Of a stretch of 64,000 nt of DNA, positions 35,393 to 43,357 are shown piece after piece. Location of the stretch: the NCBI RefSeq assembly GCF_018613695.1, contig NZ_JAGGPR010000023.1:27515-91514 (forward strand), read 5' to 3'. The stretch comes from Arthrobacter sp. ISL-95 (GTDB lineage Bacteria > Actinomycetota > Actinomycetes > Actinomycetales > Micrococcaceae). The position numbers and the translations under genes were made by a program. Numbering within the stretch: position 1 is the stretch's first letter; every line of letters starts with the position of its first letter. The notes under the pieces are model-generated. The model saw nothing but the letters and a program-made list of their open reading frames with translations. It was not told the origin of the DNA and ran no database searches.

Positions 35393-35737
35393 CTAGGCTC
35401 CTGCTGCCGTGGCGAGAGCCAAAATGCCGCCGATGATGACACTTGCCCCGGCCGTCGCACCGAACGCGATACCGGTCTTCTTGACCCCTGCTGCGCCTTC
35501 TTCGATGTCGTCCGAGTGGCCGCGGTTGCGGGCCACGCCCCACTTCATGAGGTTCCACAGGAAGGCACCGGCCAGAAGTACCAAGGCAAGAGCCCAGAGG
35601 GCACCGAGGATCATCTGGACGGCTCCTTCGAACTTCACGCCAAGGACGCTGATGCTGGGGGTAACCCCGTCCAGCGGGTTGTCGATCATGGGCACGGCGG
35701 ACCGGATAATGACTTCGTTGCTGATGGTGCTGAACAT
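35393..35737 (-). CDS. Small two-helix membrane protein of the transfer operon
   Basis: A 114-residue protein with two hydrophobic helices, about residues 42-64 (ILGALWALALVLLAGAFLW) and 90-110 (ATAGASVIIGGILALATAAG), separated by a basic loop. Size and shape recall VirB2-like pilins or the small membrane component next to SCO6880 proteins. It starts three bases from the previous gene's stop, so it belongs to the operon. Confidence 0.65.
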   Translation of the reverse strand: MFSTISNEVIIRSAVPMIDNPLDGVTPSISVLGVKFEGAVQMILGALWALALVLLAGAFLWNLMKWGVARNRGHSDDIEEGAAGVKKTGIAFGATAGASVIIGGILALATAAGA

Positions 35738-35751
35738 GCTTCTTCGGCTCC

Positions 35752-36939
35752 TTAGAGGTTGGTGGTTTTGGTGGAGGTGGTGCGGTCAATGGCCAAGAGG
35801 CCTTCAGCGATTTCCGCGGAGGCGCGTTCGAAGGCACGGCGGGCCGGGTCACCGACGAGCTGCCGGTCGATGATCGAGCCGGTATCCAGCGCCCCGTCAT
35901 ACGGGATGTCGATCAGGACCCGCACCGCGGAGGCCAGGTTCTCGCGAAGCTCAGCCTGCTCAGCTGCGGAGACCTTCGCCCCGCCGCCCTGGGTGACCAG
36001 AACGACAGCATTGGACACCAGGTCTTTGTAGTGCGGGTTGCCGGTGCGCTCGGACATGGACTCGAGCTGTTCGATCATCCGCAGCGCGGACACCACGGCG
36101 TTGCGCTTCAGCGTTGTGGGGATCACCAGCTGGTCCGTGACCTCGATTGAGGCGAGCCAGTTCGCTGAGCGGGTGTTGTTCCCCGTATCCACGATGATGG
36201 TGTCGTAGAAACGGCTCACCACCGTGTGGATGCGGTTGAACTCATCGGCACCAATGGACTTCATCCGGTCCGCGTCCTCGTCCGCGACCAGGACGGAGAA
36301 CTGGTTGTTCCCCTGATGGCGGGTGTAGTAGGACAGCTCGCCCTTGCGTGCGGTGACGGTTTCGAAGGACTCCAGGACGTTCAACAAATCCCAAACAGTG
36401 CGGGTGGAGTCGTTCGCGTTGGTCCGGACGCCGGCAGTGCCCATCATCTCATTGTTGTCCCACACCAGCGTCTGCTGACCCGAATGGATCCCGAACGTGG
36501 AACCAAGACCGACGCTGCACATCGTCTTGCCCACCCCGCCCAAGGGCTGTGCGACCATGATCTGCATCGGACGGGAATAGACCCGCTGGATCGCGGACAG
36601 GTCCGCCCGGCGTGCCAGCTCCGCTGCGCCCACTTTGGGACTGATCAGGCCGAAGCTCACCGCACGCAGGAATGCCTGCCAGCCGGTGGCCGGCGGCAGC
36701 TGGTCATTCACGTTCTCCTTACGCAGCACAGCGGCGCTGCGGCGGCCACTGACCAGCGGAGCCTCCCGGTGCAGGTCCTCCACCACAGGGGTTTCCGCCT
36801 TTGCTACTGCGGCCGGTTCGGCACCAGGTACTGCGTGGATGATCATGGCCGGATCCGCCGTGATTGTTTCGGGTTCGGTGTCGGTCAGACTGATGGGTGC
36901 GCGGCTCTTCCGTTCGCTCCCTTGCCAGTTCGTGCTCAT
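35752..36939 (-). CDS. MinD/ParA-like ATPase of the transfer operon
   Basis: A 395-residue ATPase. The first 120 residues are variable; then QPLGGVGKTMCSVGLG near residue 133 is the P-loop, and TIIVDTGNNTRSANWL near 242 is the Walker B region. The deviant Walker A of ParA/MinD starts with Lys (KGGVGKT); here that Lys is Leu while the P-loop Lys is kept. GAGAGGA before the ATG at 36939 favours this start over an ATG at 36984. Similar proteins occur in actinobacterial transfer loci, perhaps placing the machine at a cell site. Confidence 0.75.
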   Translation of the reverse strand: MSTNWQGSERKSRAPISLTDTEPETITADPAMIIHAVPGAEPAAVAKAETPVVEDLHREAPLVSGRRSAAVLRKENVNDQLPPATGWQAFLRAVSFGLISPKVGAAELARRADLSAIQRVYSRPMQIMVAQPLGGVGKTMCSVGLGSTFGIHSGQQTLVWDNNEMMGTAGVRTNANDSTRTVWDLLNVLESFETVTARKGELSYYTRHQGNNQFSVLVADEDADRMKSIGADEFNRIHTVVSRFYDTIIVDTGNNTRSANWLASIEVTDQLVIPTTLKRNAVVSALRMIEQLESMSERTGNPHYKDLVSNAVVLVTQGGGAKVSAAEQAELRENLASAVRVLIDIPYDGALDTGSIIDRQLVGDPARRAFERASAEIAEGLLAIDRTTSTKTTNL

Positions 36940-36980
36940 CGGATGGTTCCTCTCGCTCGGTTCAGGTTCAGTCGTTGGGT

Positions 36981-37514
36981 TCATGGGGTCGGGTCTTGCG
37001 GGGATATGGCTGTTACCAGCCAGGGCTGCTGCTGCCCGGACCGGTGCAGGAGCATCGTCCAGCGGCCCGCATCGGTGAAGAACGTTGCCGTGACGGTCAA
37101 CGGGTTCCCGGCGTCCCTGCTGATCGCTGGCCCGTCCGTGATCTTCCGGATGGGCACCCTAGCCGGGTCGATGTACTTCGCATCCTCGGCATAATCAGGT
37201 GCCAGATGCGGGGCCAGTTCAGCAAACCAGGTTGTCTCCGGAACATCGGGCCGGGCGAACAGGCCCATGACCTTGGCTGCGGTGTCCTTGACCGCCTTCT
37301 CAGCGGCGGCGTCCCACGTAACTTCGGGGACGCCATAGTGCTCATCAGCGCCGTCGTCGTGGCCGTCCTCGGCATGGTGGCTCTCCTGCCCTGTTTGTCC
37401 GGTGTTCACCGTAGGGGTGGAACCGGCGGCCGGCTCGGTGCCCGCGTTTCCGGCGCAGGCACTCAGCGAGAGCGCGGCGGCAAGTGCGGCGGTGAGTGCG
37501 AGGTGCTTGCGCAT
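36981..37514 (-). CDS. Transfer-operon lipoprotein
   Basis: A 177-residue lipoprotein with signal MRKHLALTAALAAALSLSAC; Cys 20 is the lipid site (LSAC). A Thr/His/Asp-rich linker follows, then a domain (about residues 62-170) ending RWTMLLHRSGQQQPWLVTAI, again of NTF2/VirB8-like appearance. It shares one base with the M23 gene's stop. It probably acts as an outer-face partner of the channel. Confidence 0.7.
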   Translation of the reverse strand: MRKHLALTAALAAALSLSACAGNAGTEPAAGSTPTVNTGQTGQESHHAEDGHDDGADEHYGVPEVTWDAAAEKAVKDTAAKVMGLFARPDVPETTWFAELAPHLAPDYAEDAKYIDPARVPIRKITDGPAISRDAGNPLTVTATFFTDAGRWTMLLHRSGQQQPWLVTAISPQDPTP

Positions 37515-38587
37515 CAGAGAATGCCTTTCTCTTTCATGATCGGTGTCGGGTCGATGGTGGGATTGATCGGAACCATGGGGTTGGGCAGGGCACCGGCGAA
37601 GAACTCCATGTGCAGGTGGCGGCCGGTGACGTTGCCTGTCGCGCCTTCGGTACCAAGCGGTGTTCCGGCGGCAACGGTGTCACCTTCCTTGACCTTCACC
37701 GAGCCGGCTTCCATGTGGTACATGCCGATGGTGAGCCTCCCGTCCACGCTCTGGCCGGTCACCCCGGTGCCAAACAGGCCATCGAGGTTGCGGACCTTGA
37801 CGATCTTCATGTCCGTGATGGCCACGATCGTGCCCGGCCCTCCGGGGTGAACGAAGTCGATGCCGTAGTGGAAGTCGGCCAGCACTCCCCCGGCAGTGCC
37901 GGGCGGGGCAGGACGGGGACCGTAACCGCTGCTGTTGATCGCCCCGTCCATGGGAGCGACCCACTTACCGGCCAACTCCCCCACAACCTGATTGCCCTCA
38001 GCCGGGCAAACACCGGACGGGTCCACCGCAGCGCCCGACTCCCCACCCAAAGCTTTGAATACTTCCGCAGCCTGGGCGCGGAACTTCGTGTAGTGGTTCG
38101 GGTCCGCGTTCCGCTGCGTCCGGTGAATAACGATTGTCGGTTCGAGGGTTTCCCAACCCGCCACCTTCTGGAGTGCCTTGAAGAAGTTTGTCGACGAAAT
38201 GGTGGGATCCATCCGGTCCGCATAAGAACCCCACGCGCCATTGGCACGCTGCTGGAACAGCCCGCGTGAATCCGGCCCGGCCCCGTCGCCGTAGTCGATG
38301 ACACGAAGCGTGGACTCACCGATCGCAGCCTGAATACCGATCAGCTGCGCGGAGACCGGCAGCTTCAGGGATTTGGCCGCGTTCATGATCGCCTGGGCGT
38401 TTTTCATCTGCTCGGCATCAAACCCGACCACTCCCCCGGCAAGGACAGGGCCAGCGGCTACACCGGCAGGTGCAGCACACGATGATGCCGCCTGCGCCGG
38501 GTCACTATCGTCCAGGACAACAGTCACCAAGCCAACCGTCAGCAGCGCAACGATCGACCCACTGGTGATGGCTTTCCGGGCGATCAT
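37514..38587 (-). CDS. M23 endopeptidase with lysozyme-like domain, VirB1-like
   Basis: A 357-residue exported cell-wall enzyme and the first gene of the transfer operon. A signal peptide covers residues 1-33. Residues 58-180 form a lysozyme/transglycosylase-like domain (QAAIGESTLRV, DSRGLFQQR). Residues 215-340 are an M23 (LytM) domain with FHYGIDFVHPG and GRHLHMEFF, the zinc ligands. Such two-domain hydrolases open the peptidoglycan for Gram-positive transfer channels. It starts with GGGG a few bases before the ATG. Confidence 0.85.
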   Translation of the reverse strand: MIARKAITSGSIVALLTVGLVTVVLDDSDPAQAASSCAAPAGVAAGPVLAGGVVGFDAEQMKNAQAIMNAAKSLKLPVSAQLIGIQAAIGESTLRVIDYGDGAGPDSRGLFQQRANGAWGSYADRMDPTISSTNFFKALQKVAGWETLEPTIVIHRTQRNADPNHYTKFRAQAAEVFKALGGESGAAVDPSGVCPAEGNQVVGELAGKWVAPMDGAINSSGYGPRPAPPGTAGGVLADFHYGIDFVHPGGPGTIVAITDMKIVKVRNLDGLFGTGVTGQSVDGRLTIGMYHMEAGSVKVKEGDTVAAGTPLGTEGATGNVTGRHLHMEFFAGALPNPMVPINPTIDPTPIMKEKGIL

Positions 38588-38709
38588 TGCTTTGCCCCAG
38601 CACGGTGATTGTGACAGGTAGGCAGTGATGCATTCATCGGCCGTTGCGTGCCGAACCGCAGCATATTGTTCAAAAACTGTCCCTCCCCCATGGGCTTCTC
38701 GGTGGTTTC

Positions 38710-39234
38710 ATGGACCCCAACAGCAAGACCATCGCTAGGATCGCTCCGAGCAATAGGGCTGGAAAAGACTGGCTGCTAGGACAACCTGTGACCGACTCGC
38801 GGGTACGAAAGCTCTTTGACGAAGAAATTCCATCAGCCAGCGACCCACTCTATTGGTTACTAATAGAGTGGATTAACGACCTAGCGGCAGTTCGGCGCAA
38901 AGTCCGGCAAGATGGACCCATGCCGCGACTGATCCGCCCCAATCTGCCCTCCGGTGTTGAGGCCGCAATAAGTTTCATGGGCAGTCGGGCACAGGCGGAC
39001 GTTTTGCGTCAGTTGGCCATACTGGGTCCTTCTACAATCGGCCAGTTGCAATATGTGTTGGAGATCAGTCGACCTAGCCTGAACCGACACTTGGAAGCCC
39101 TTGCTGCAACAGGATTGATCAAGACTGATCCGCCGCGAGGCATGCGCCAAGGTCGAGATGTCACTTACGAGCTGCAGCCCGCGAGAATTCAAGAACTGTC
39201 GCGGGCGTATGTTGATTACATTGAAGGCCGATGA
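38710..39234 (+). CDS. ArsR-like winged-helix regulator
   Basis: A 174-residue protein. The C-terminal part is a winged helix: AEAD-type first helix (ADVLRQLAILGPSTIGQLQY), recognition helix ISRPSLNRHLEALAATGLI, and wing around MRQGRDVTYEL. The N-terminal 90 residues are unlike a known domain. An upstream ATG at 38644 is possible. It is divergent from the transfer operon with about 120 bases between, so it may control transfer genes. Confidence 0.7.
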   Translation: MDPNSKTIARIAPSNRAGKDWLLGQPVTDSRVRKLFDEEIPSASDPLYWLLIEWINDLAAVRRKVRQDGPMPRLIRPNLPSGVEAAISFMGSRAQADVLRQLAILGPSTIGQLQYVLEISRPSLNRHLEALAATGLIKTDPPRGMRQGRDVTYELQPARIQELSRAYVDYIEGR

Positions 39235-39287
39235 CGACGGTATGCGGGCGGCGATCCTGATGGGCATGGCTCAACCCTAACAGGGAT

Positions 39288-39306
39288 GAAACATGTTTCG
39301 AACATG
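39288..39306. promoter_or_regulatory. Palindromic site at the 3' end of the ImmA/XRE operon
   Basis: GAAACATGTTTC (39288-39299) is a perfect palindrome. It overlaps a second one, CATGTT-TCG-AACATG (39292-39306). The same dodecamer occurs at 42461-42472, at the other end of the operon. It sits between the convergent ArsR-like and XRE genes. Confidence 0.6.
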
Positions 39307-39308
39307 AA

Positions 39309-39764
39309 TCAGTCCGCTTCGGTCTCGTTTTTTTCGAACTTTTCTACGTCGTCCAGTAGGGCGTTGATTGCATCGAGCGTCTTGATATCAATATCGCCAA
39401 GAGTTCGGGCGGCTATGTTCTTCAGCTTGTTTCGCCGCATCGTCTTAAGAAGCTGCAGCTCTTTCTCGATGCGTTCCGGAAGGTCACCAGTTTCTTCAGT
39501 GAGGTAGGCAGGGTCAATTTCAAAGAACTTGGCTAGTGCAACCAATGCTTCCACCGGGACCACCTCGGGCGATTCCCCACTTCTGATACGCCACCAGCGG
39601 GTCCTGGAAAGCTCGTATCCGTGCTGACGGACGCCGATCTGTATATCAGCGAACTCGTAGGATTTGCCGCCCTCCGCCACTACGACGTCCAACAACAAAT
39701 TCACCTTGCGTGCAAGGGTCTCCGCCCGTGCAAGCCGATCTCGGGCAGTATCACCGCCAGCCAT
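39309..39764 (-). CDS. XRE-type helix-turn-helix regulator
   Basis: A 151-residue protein. Residues 30-95 look like a Cro/C1-type domain (SYEFADIQIGVRQHGYELSR, then TRWWRIRSGESPEVVPVEAL), with FFEIDPAYLTEETGDLPERI typical of XRE proteins from actinobacteria. The C-terminal tail (residues 100-151) is helical and may dimerise. It is the last gene of the operon headed by the ImmA-like protease, and is its most likely substrate by analogy with ImmR/ImmA pairs. The matching palindromes at 39288 and 42460 are candidate binding sites. Confidence 0.8.
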   Translation of the reverse strand: MAGGDTARDRLARAETLARKVNLLLDVVVAEGGKSYEFADIQIGVRQHGYELSRTRWWRIRSGESPEVVPVEALVALAKFFEIDPAYLTEETGDLPERIEKELQLLKTMRRNKLKNIAARTLGDIDIKTLDAINALLDDVEKFEKNETEAD

Positions 39765-39777
39765 TATTCAACCCCAT

Positions 39778-40944
39778 CTAAATGTCACCAGCCGTTTTCT
39801 CGGCTTTGCCCACAGTTGCGCTTGGCTGGAACAACCTTCCATACCAACGACGAACTGCCAAATCCCACCCTACCGGGTCCGAATTCCACTCCTGAGTGTG
39901 GCCCGAGCACTCAAACTCAACGAGTTCCACCTGTTCCGCATGGGTTTCAGCAAATCGGGCTGAGGTCTCGAAGGGTACAGACCAATCATTTCTATTATGA
40001 AGAATCAGGATAGGTGTCTTGAGCGGACCGCCTAGCCTGGAGGCGTCTGCTTGCCTGATCTTCAGGGGCGTGCTGATCCCGGCCAGCCGGCTTAGCTCTT
40101 TAGATCCCAGCAGCGATACGACTTGCGACCCCAAATTAGGAGGCCAACCCTGGTGCCTTGCGTTAGCTCGGAGGACTGCCTCCCAGCTGAGTACGGGCGA
40201 GACCATCACAATGCCGCTGATCATGCTTGCGAGTCTGGAACGCTGAAGGGTGTTCATGGCGATGGTGGCACCGAGTGACCACCCGAATACGATGCATTTG
40301 GTCCCTCCTCGATCGGAAACGAACTGCAGCGCATCTTCCAAGTCGCGCCATTCCGACTCTCCGAGGTGGGATCGGCGGTCGGCTGATGCTGGAGCGTCAC
40401 CATCGTTGCGATACGAAACGATTAGGGAGTTCAGGCCCATGGTCGTTGCACTGGCAACGCCACGCAAGGGCTGACGGCGGTCACTCCCCTGGCCATGCAC
40501 ATGGATCGCCCAGACATCGCTGCCTTTGTCCACAACCCATGCTGGGGCCAGCCCTACCGATGTCGGCAACTGGATTTCATTGAACGGGCGTTCGGGAGTG
40601 GCAGCCACTATGCCACTCCACCTGCATCGTGAATCGGTTGATAGCGATACTGGCCTGCGGATGAGGCTGCGCCTGACAGTATCGTCCGCCTTCGCAATAA
40701 CGGGTCCGACAGCAGCCGGTTCATCCTCTCCGAAGATGTCGAGTCCGAAAATGCCCGGTAGATCCGTCCTTCTCGTGGCCCGGAGCTCAATCTCCTCATC
40801 AGTTACCGATAGAGGAACGATGTCGTATCGTTTCCGGGACGCGGTAGACAATGACTGCCTAGCAGCAACGGCCGTAATAGCTGCTGCTCCACAACTGGCA
40901 ACTGCTACAAGTGATGCGGAGAAGCTAATTACCTTGAGCGCCAC
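39778..40944 (-). CDS. Membrane-anchored or exported alpha/beta hydrolase
   Basis: A 388-residue alpha/beta hydrolase. A hydrophobic stretch (residues 5-28) is an anchor or signal. HVHGQGSDRRQP near residue 148 is the oxyanion region, FGWSLGATIAM near 219 the nucleophile elbow, HNRNDWSVPF near 314 the acid and SGHTQEW near 344 the His. It overlaps the upstream membrane-protein gene by 16 bases and is 13 bases from the XRE gene, so it belongs to the operon. The substrate is unknown; making or removing a small signal is an attractive guess. Confidence 0.8.
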   Translation of the reverse strand: MALKVISFSASLVAVASCGAAAITAVAARQSLSTASRKRYDIVPLSVTDEEIELRATRRTDLPGIFGLDIFGEDEPAAVGPVIAKADDTVRRSLIRRPVSLSTDSRCRWSGIVAATPERPFNEIQLPTSVGLAPAWVVDKGSDVWAIHVHGQGSDRRQPLRGVASATTMGLNSLIVSYRNDGDAPASADRRSHLGESEWRDLEDALQFVSDRGGTKCIVFGWSLGATIAMNTLQRSRLASMISGIVMVSPVLSWEAVLRANARHQGWPPNLGSQVVSLLGSKELSRLAGISTPLKIRQADASRLGGPLKTPILILHNRNDWSVPFETSARFAETHAEQVELVEFECSGHTQEWNSDPVGWDLAVRRWYGRLFQPSATVGKAEKTAGDI

Positions 40945-41912
40945 GGTCGGGTCTCCAGATGGCCTGTGGCCCGGGCCAGTTTAGACAGTCCGTCATCACC
41001 GATTCGTTCGCGAGCTTTGGGATCTCTAACGAGAGAATCCTGAATCTCGACAATCATGCGATGCAACTCGCGGCGGGGTCTGTGATCCCGGTAAGTCACT
41101 ACTCGTGTATCCAGAGTTATACCTGAGTTTCCGATGACAGCCCTGCTCCATACGGGCTTTAAATCTGACAGCACGGCGTTCGTCCTATTGGAATCAAGGA
41201 CTGTCAAGACCCTGCGGCTCGCGCGCGGCAGCGCGAGCCCAGTGCAGAGGAGGATGAAGGTCATAGAATTCAGCACAGCGTAGATGCCGCCGAGCGACGT
41301 CATGACTTCCTCATTGCCAAGAACATTCAGCAGATCCAGCAGTAGAACGTTGACCACCAACAGGACCGCGGACGCACATCCCAGGCCCACCAAACCGAAT
41401 GCCAATGTGAAGACGCCCGTACTCCAGGAACTGCGAAACCGCAAGCATGTCCAACCCGCCGTGGCCATAACAGCACCGATGTACGCGTACTGTACCGCCG
41501 AATATAGGGCTGCAGCAGGCTGGTCACCGTATTCTCGCATGAACATCGTAGATGTGTTTGGCGCGTCAATGAACGCAAACAAGGCGGTGGCTGCTGAGGC
41601 GGCGATAATGACGCCGGACTTACCCAGGACTCGCGGTGACGCCACCCTTTCTGAAGCGGGGCTGGCTGCTCGGTGGATCGCGCGCGCCAGGAAGTAGACG
41701 CCAACCAACAACAGGAGATTGGCTCCCAAATCGACGTAGTTTCGTCCAGCTAACAGTCCATCAACGAACGTATATGCAGCGTTGATGTTCAGGGCCAATG
41801 AAATGCAAATAAGCACCGCCGCCCAGAGAATACTTGTGTCCTTTCCTGGGCGTCGGGTCGCTAGCACGATCAAAGTCAAGGCGGCCATCAGCGTTGCCGC
41901 AAGGATTTCCAC
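40929..41912 (-). CDS. Seven-helix membrane protein (MAB_1171c / DUF6545-like)
   Basis: A 327-residue protein with about seven helices in residues 1-228 and a cytoplasmic tail of about 100 residues. The tail contains LSDLKPVWSRAV and RRELHRMIVEIQDSLVRDP, resembling the conserved end of MAB_1171c/DUF6545 proteins, which in actinobacteria are often next to XRE and ImmA genes. It shares one base with the protease gene's stop. Seven helices with a cytoplasmic tail would suit a sensor or transporter. The family match is from memory. Confidence 0.7.
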   Translation of the reverse strand: MEILAATLMAALTLIVLATRRPGKDTSILWAAVLICISLALNINAAYTFVDGLLAGRNYVDLGANLLLLVGVYFLARAIHRAASPASERVASPRVLGKSGVIIAASAATALFAFIDAPNTSTMFMREYGDQPAAALYSAVQYAYIGAVMATAGWTCLRFRSSWSTGVFTLAFGLVGLGCASAVLLVVNVLLLDLLNVLGNEEVMTSLGGIYAVLNSMTFILLCTGLALPRASRRVLTVLDSNRTNAVLSDLKPVWSRAVIGNSGITLDTRVVTYRDHRPRRELHRMIVEIQDSLVRDPKARERIGDDGLSKLARATGHLETRPWRSR

Positions 41913-42418
41913 TAGCCGAATACCTCCTCAAATGCACCCGGCTCACCGGGGATTTCCCTGATGGCCTCAGCCATGAGATCTGCAAGGTACTCGGCTGTTG
42001 CTTCCTCGACGCTTCCGAACTCCGTCCGCATAAGCGCTCTCCGCACCAGATCCGGGGGAAGATTCTGCAGCCCGTCATGAAGTAGGGCCCCTGCCCCGGG
42101 ATGCGCGTCGTGCCCAAGGATCATATGCGCAAGCTCGTGGAGGATGAACTGCTGCCGCTGAAGTTCCCAAGGCGTAGGTGGGTGGAACACCCACTCCTGT
42201 CGCTTTCCAGGCAACCAAAGACCACAAATGGAAGTGCCTATGAGGCGGTCTGTTGAACGGATTCGGATTCGGCGGCCACGGATTTCTTCGACGGCCCCGA
42301 CAAGCAGTTCAAGGGTGATCCTGGTCGGTAACTTCAGCGCCGAGAAAGCTTCGGACGCGTCCCGGAACGCTCGTTCTGATGTGGTTATCGAAAGAGTAGG
42401 CAGACCTTGCGCCACCAC
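41912..42418 (-). CDS. ImmA/IrrE-family metallopeptidase
   Basis: A 168-residue zinc protease. QRQQFILHELAHMILGH near residue 95 contains HELAH, the HExxH zinc site, and VEEATAEYLADLMAEAI near 138 supplies the third ligand. Proteins of this kind cleave XRE repressors after a signal, as ImmA does for ICEBs1 and IrrE for DdrO. It starts at GTG with GGGGAG seven bases upstream. It heads a four-gene operon with a membrane protein, a hydrolase and an XRE regulator. Confidence 0.85.
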   Translation of the reverse strand: MVAQGLPTLSITTSERAFRDASEAFSALKLPTRITLELLVGAVEEIRGRRIRIRSTDRLIGTSICGLWLPGKRQEWVFHPPTPWELQRQQFILHELAHMILGHDAHPGAGALLHDGLQNLPPDLVRRALMRTEFGSVEEATAEYLADLMAEAIREIPGEPGAFEEVFG

Positions 42419-42459
42419 TAATCTCCCCTTGCTAGCTATTGGGTTCGGCTAAGCTATGC

Positions 42460-42483
42460 TGAAACATGTTTCAGACATGTTCA
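42460..42483. promoter_or_regulatory. Palindromic operator upstream of the ImmA/XRE operon
   Basis: TGAAACATGTTTCA (42460-42473) is a perfect 14-bp palindrome. A second ACATGT follows in GACATGTTCA. It lies 42 bases before the ImmA-like start, in promoter position, and shares GAAACATGTTTC with the site at 39288. Confidence 0.65.
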
Positions 42484-42928
42484 GGCGGCGGATTTCTATC
42501 CAGCGCCTTGCCAAGCGACTGGGCCCCACCATACCAAGGGGGCCTCATTGAACGCTTGTCACAAGCAGGAAAGGATGGCGTAGCGTGGATTCAATTGACA
42601 GCTGCCCAGGCGAGCGAGCACGGTTGTAATGGGCCTTACCGTTTGCCCAGCCCTGCCCCGCCCAGGCCGGCTGGCCATCGAGCGCCTGAGCGCGAATAGA
42701 CGATGCAGGCGTCTAGCAGACTCAACGACGGAGCCGGCCCTACGCTTCACGAACGATGAGAGACGACACGCGGGGCCGTTTTCTGTAAACAAATCCCCTG
42801 ATCAGACTCTGCGCGGTGCTAGGTTCGATTCAGTCGATAGCTGTAAACGAAACCCCGATCGACCGCATGTGGCACCAACAATGAACCAGCTACAACCCCT
42901 GGTTGTGCGAGATTCAAAGGACCTGACA
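42484..42928. other. Candidate origin segment with imperfect direct repeats
   Basis: This gene-free stretch lies between the operator and a small DNA-binding-protein gene, and just before the replication gene. CTGTAAACAAATCCCC (from 42783) and CTGTAAACGAAACCCC (from 42841) are direct repeats 58 bases apart, each followed by a GATC-containing stretch. It may hold oriV or oriT. Confidence 0.4.
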
Positions 42929-43162
42929 ATGAGCGCAGTAATCAATCGTGGAGGCGGGCGGCCCAGCAAGGGCCTCCGCAAATACATTGGCTTCCGCACG
43001 CCGGCCAAGACCGCGGAGGACGTTCACATGATCGCCGCCGCAAAAGGCATGACTGTCACCGACTATGTTGCCTCTGCAGTCGACCGGTCGTTGCGCGAAG
43101 ATTTGGCCTTGCTCGATCAGTTCACTCAGCAGGATGAACTCCCGATTCGTATGGCCTCATAG
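42929..43162 (+). CDS. Small DNA-binding protein, MobC/RHH-like
   Basis: A 77-residue basic protein. The start at 42929 has AAAGGA upstream; a longer frame exists but reads poorly. The sequence GRPSKGLRKYIGFRTPAKTA, then IAAAKGMTVTDYVASAVDRSL, resembles the ribbon-helix-helix of relaxosome or copy-control proteins. It lies between the candidate origin and the replication gene and is followed by a strong terminator. Confidence 0.65.
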   Translation: MSAVINRGGGRPSKGLRKYIGFRTPAKTAEDVHMIAAAKGMTVTDYVASAVDRSLREDLALLDQFTQQDELPIRMAS

Positions 43163-43169
43163 ATACAAG

Positions 43170-43194
43170 GAAGGCCCGCCATTAGCGGGCCTTC
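43170..43194 (+). terminator. Hairpin terminator after the small DNA-binding protein
   Basis: GAAGGCCCGC (43170-43179) pairs perfectly with GCGGGCCTTC (43185-43194), loop CATTA. It is eight bases after the stop codon. The stem is ten pairs and GC-rich. Confidence 0.8.
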
Positions 43195-43357
43195 GAAGCT
43201 GAAGATTCACGATCCGGATAGCTTGCCGGCAGACAGATCGTAAATCGTATGGAAGTCCTTAACAGGCCTTCATTTGTGTTGCAAAACCGATCTGGCAGGA
43301 TCGGCCCTTTCTCATTCCCTGAACAGGAACAAAATCATCGTACAACAGCACGCTCTC

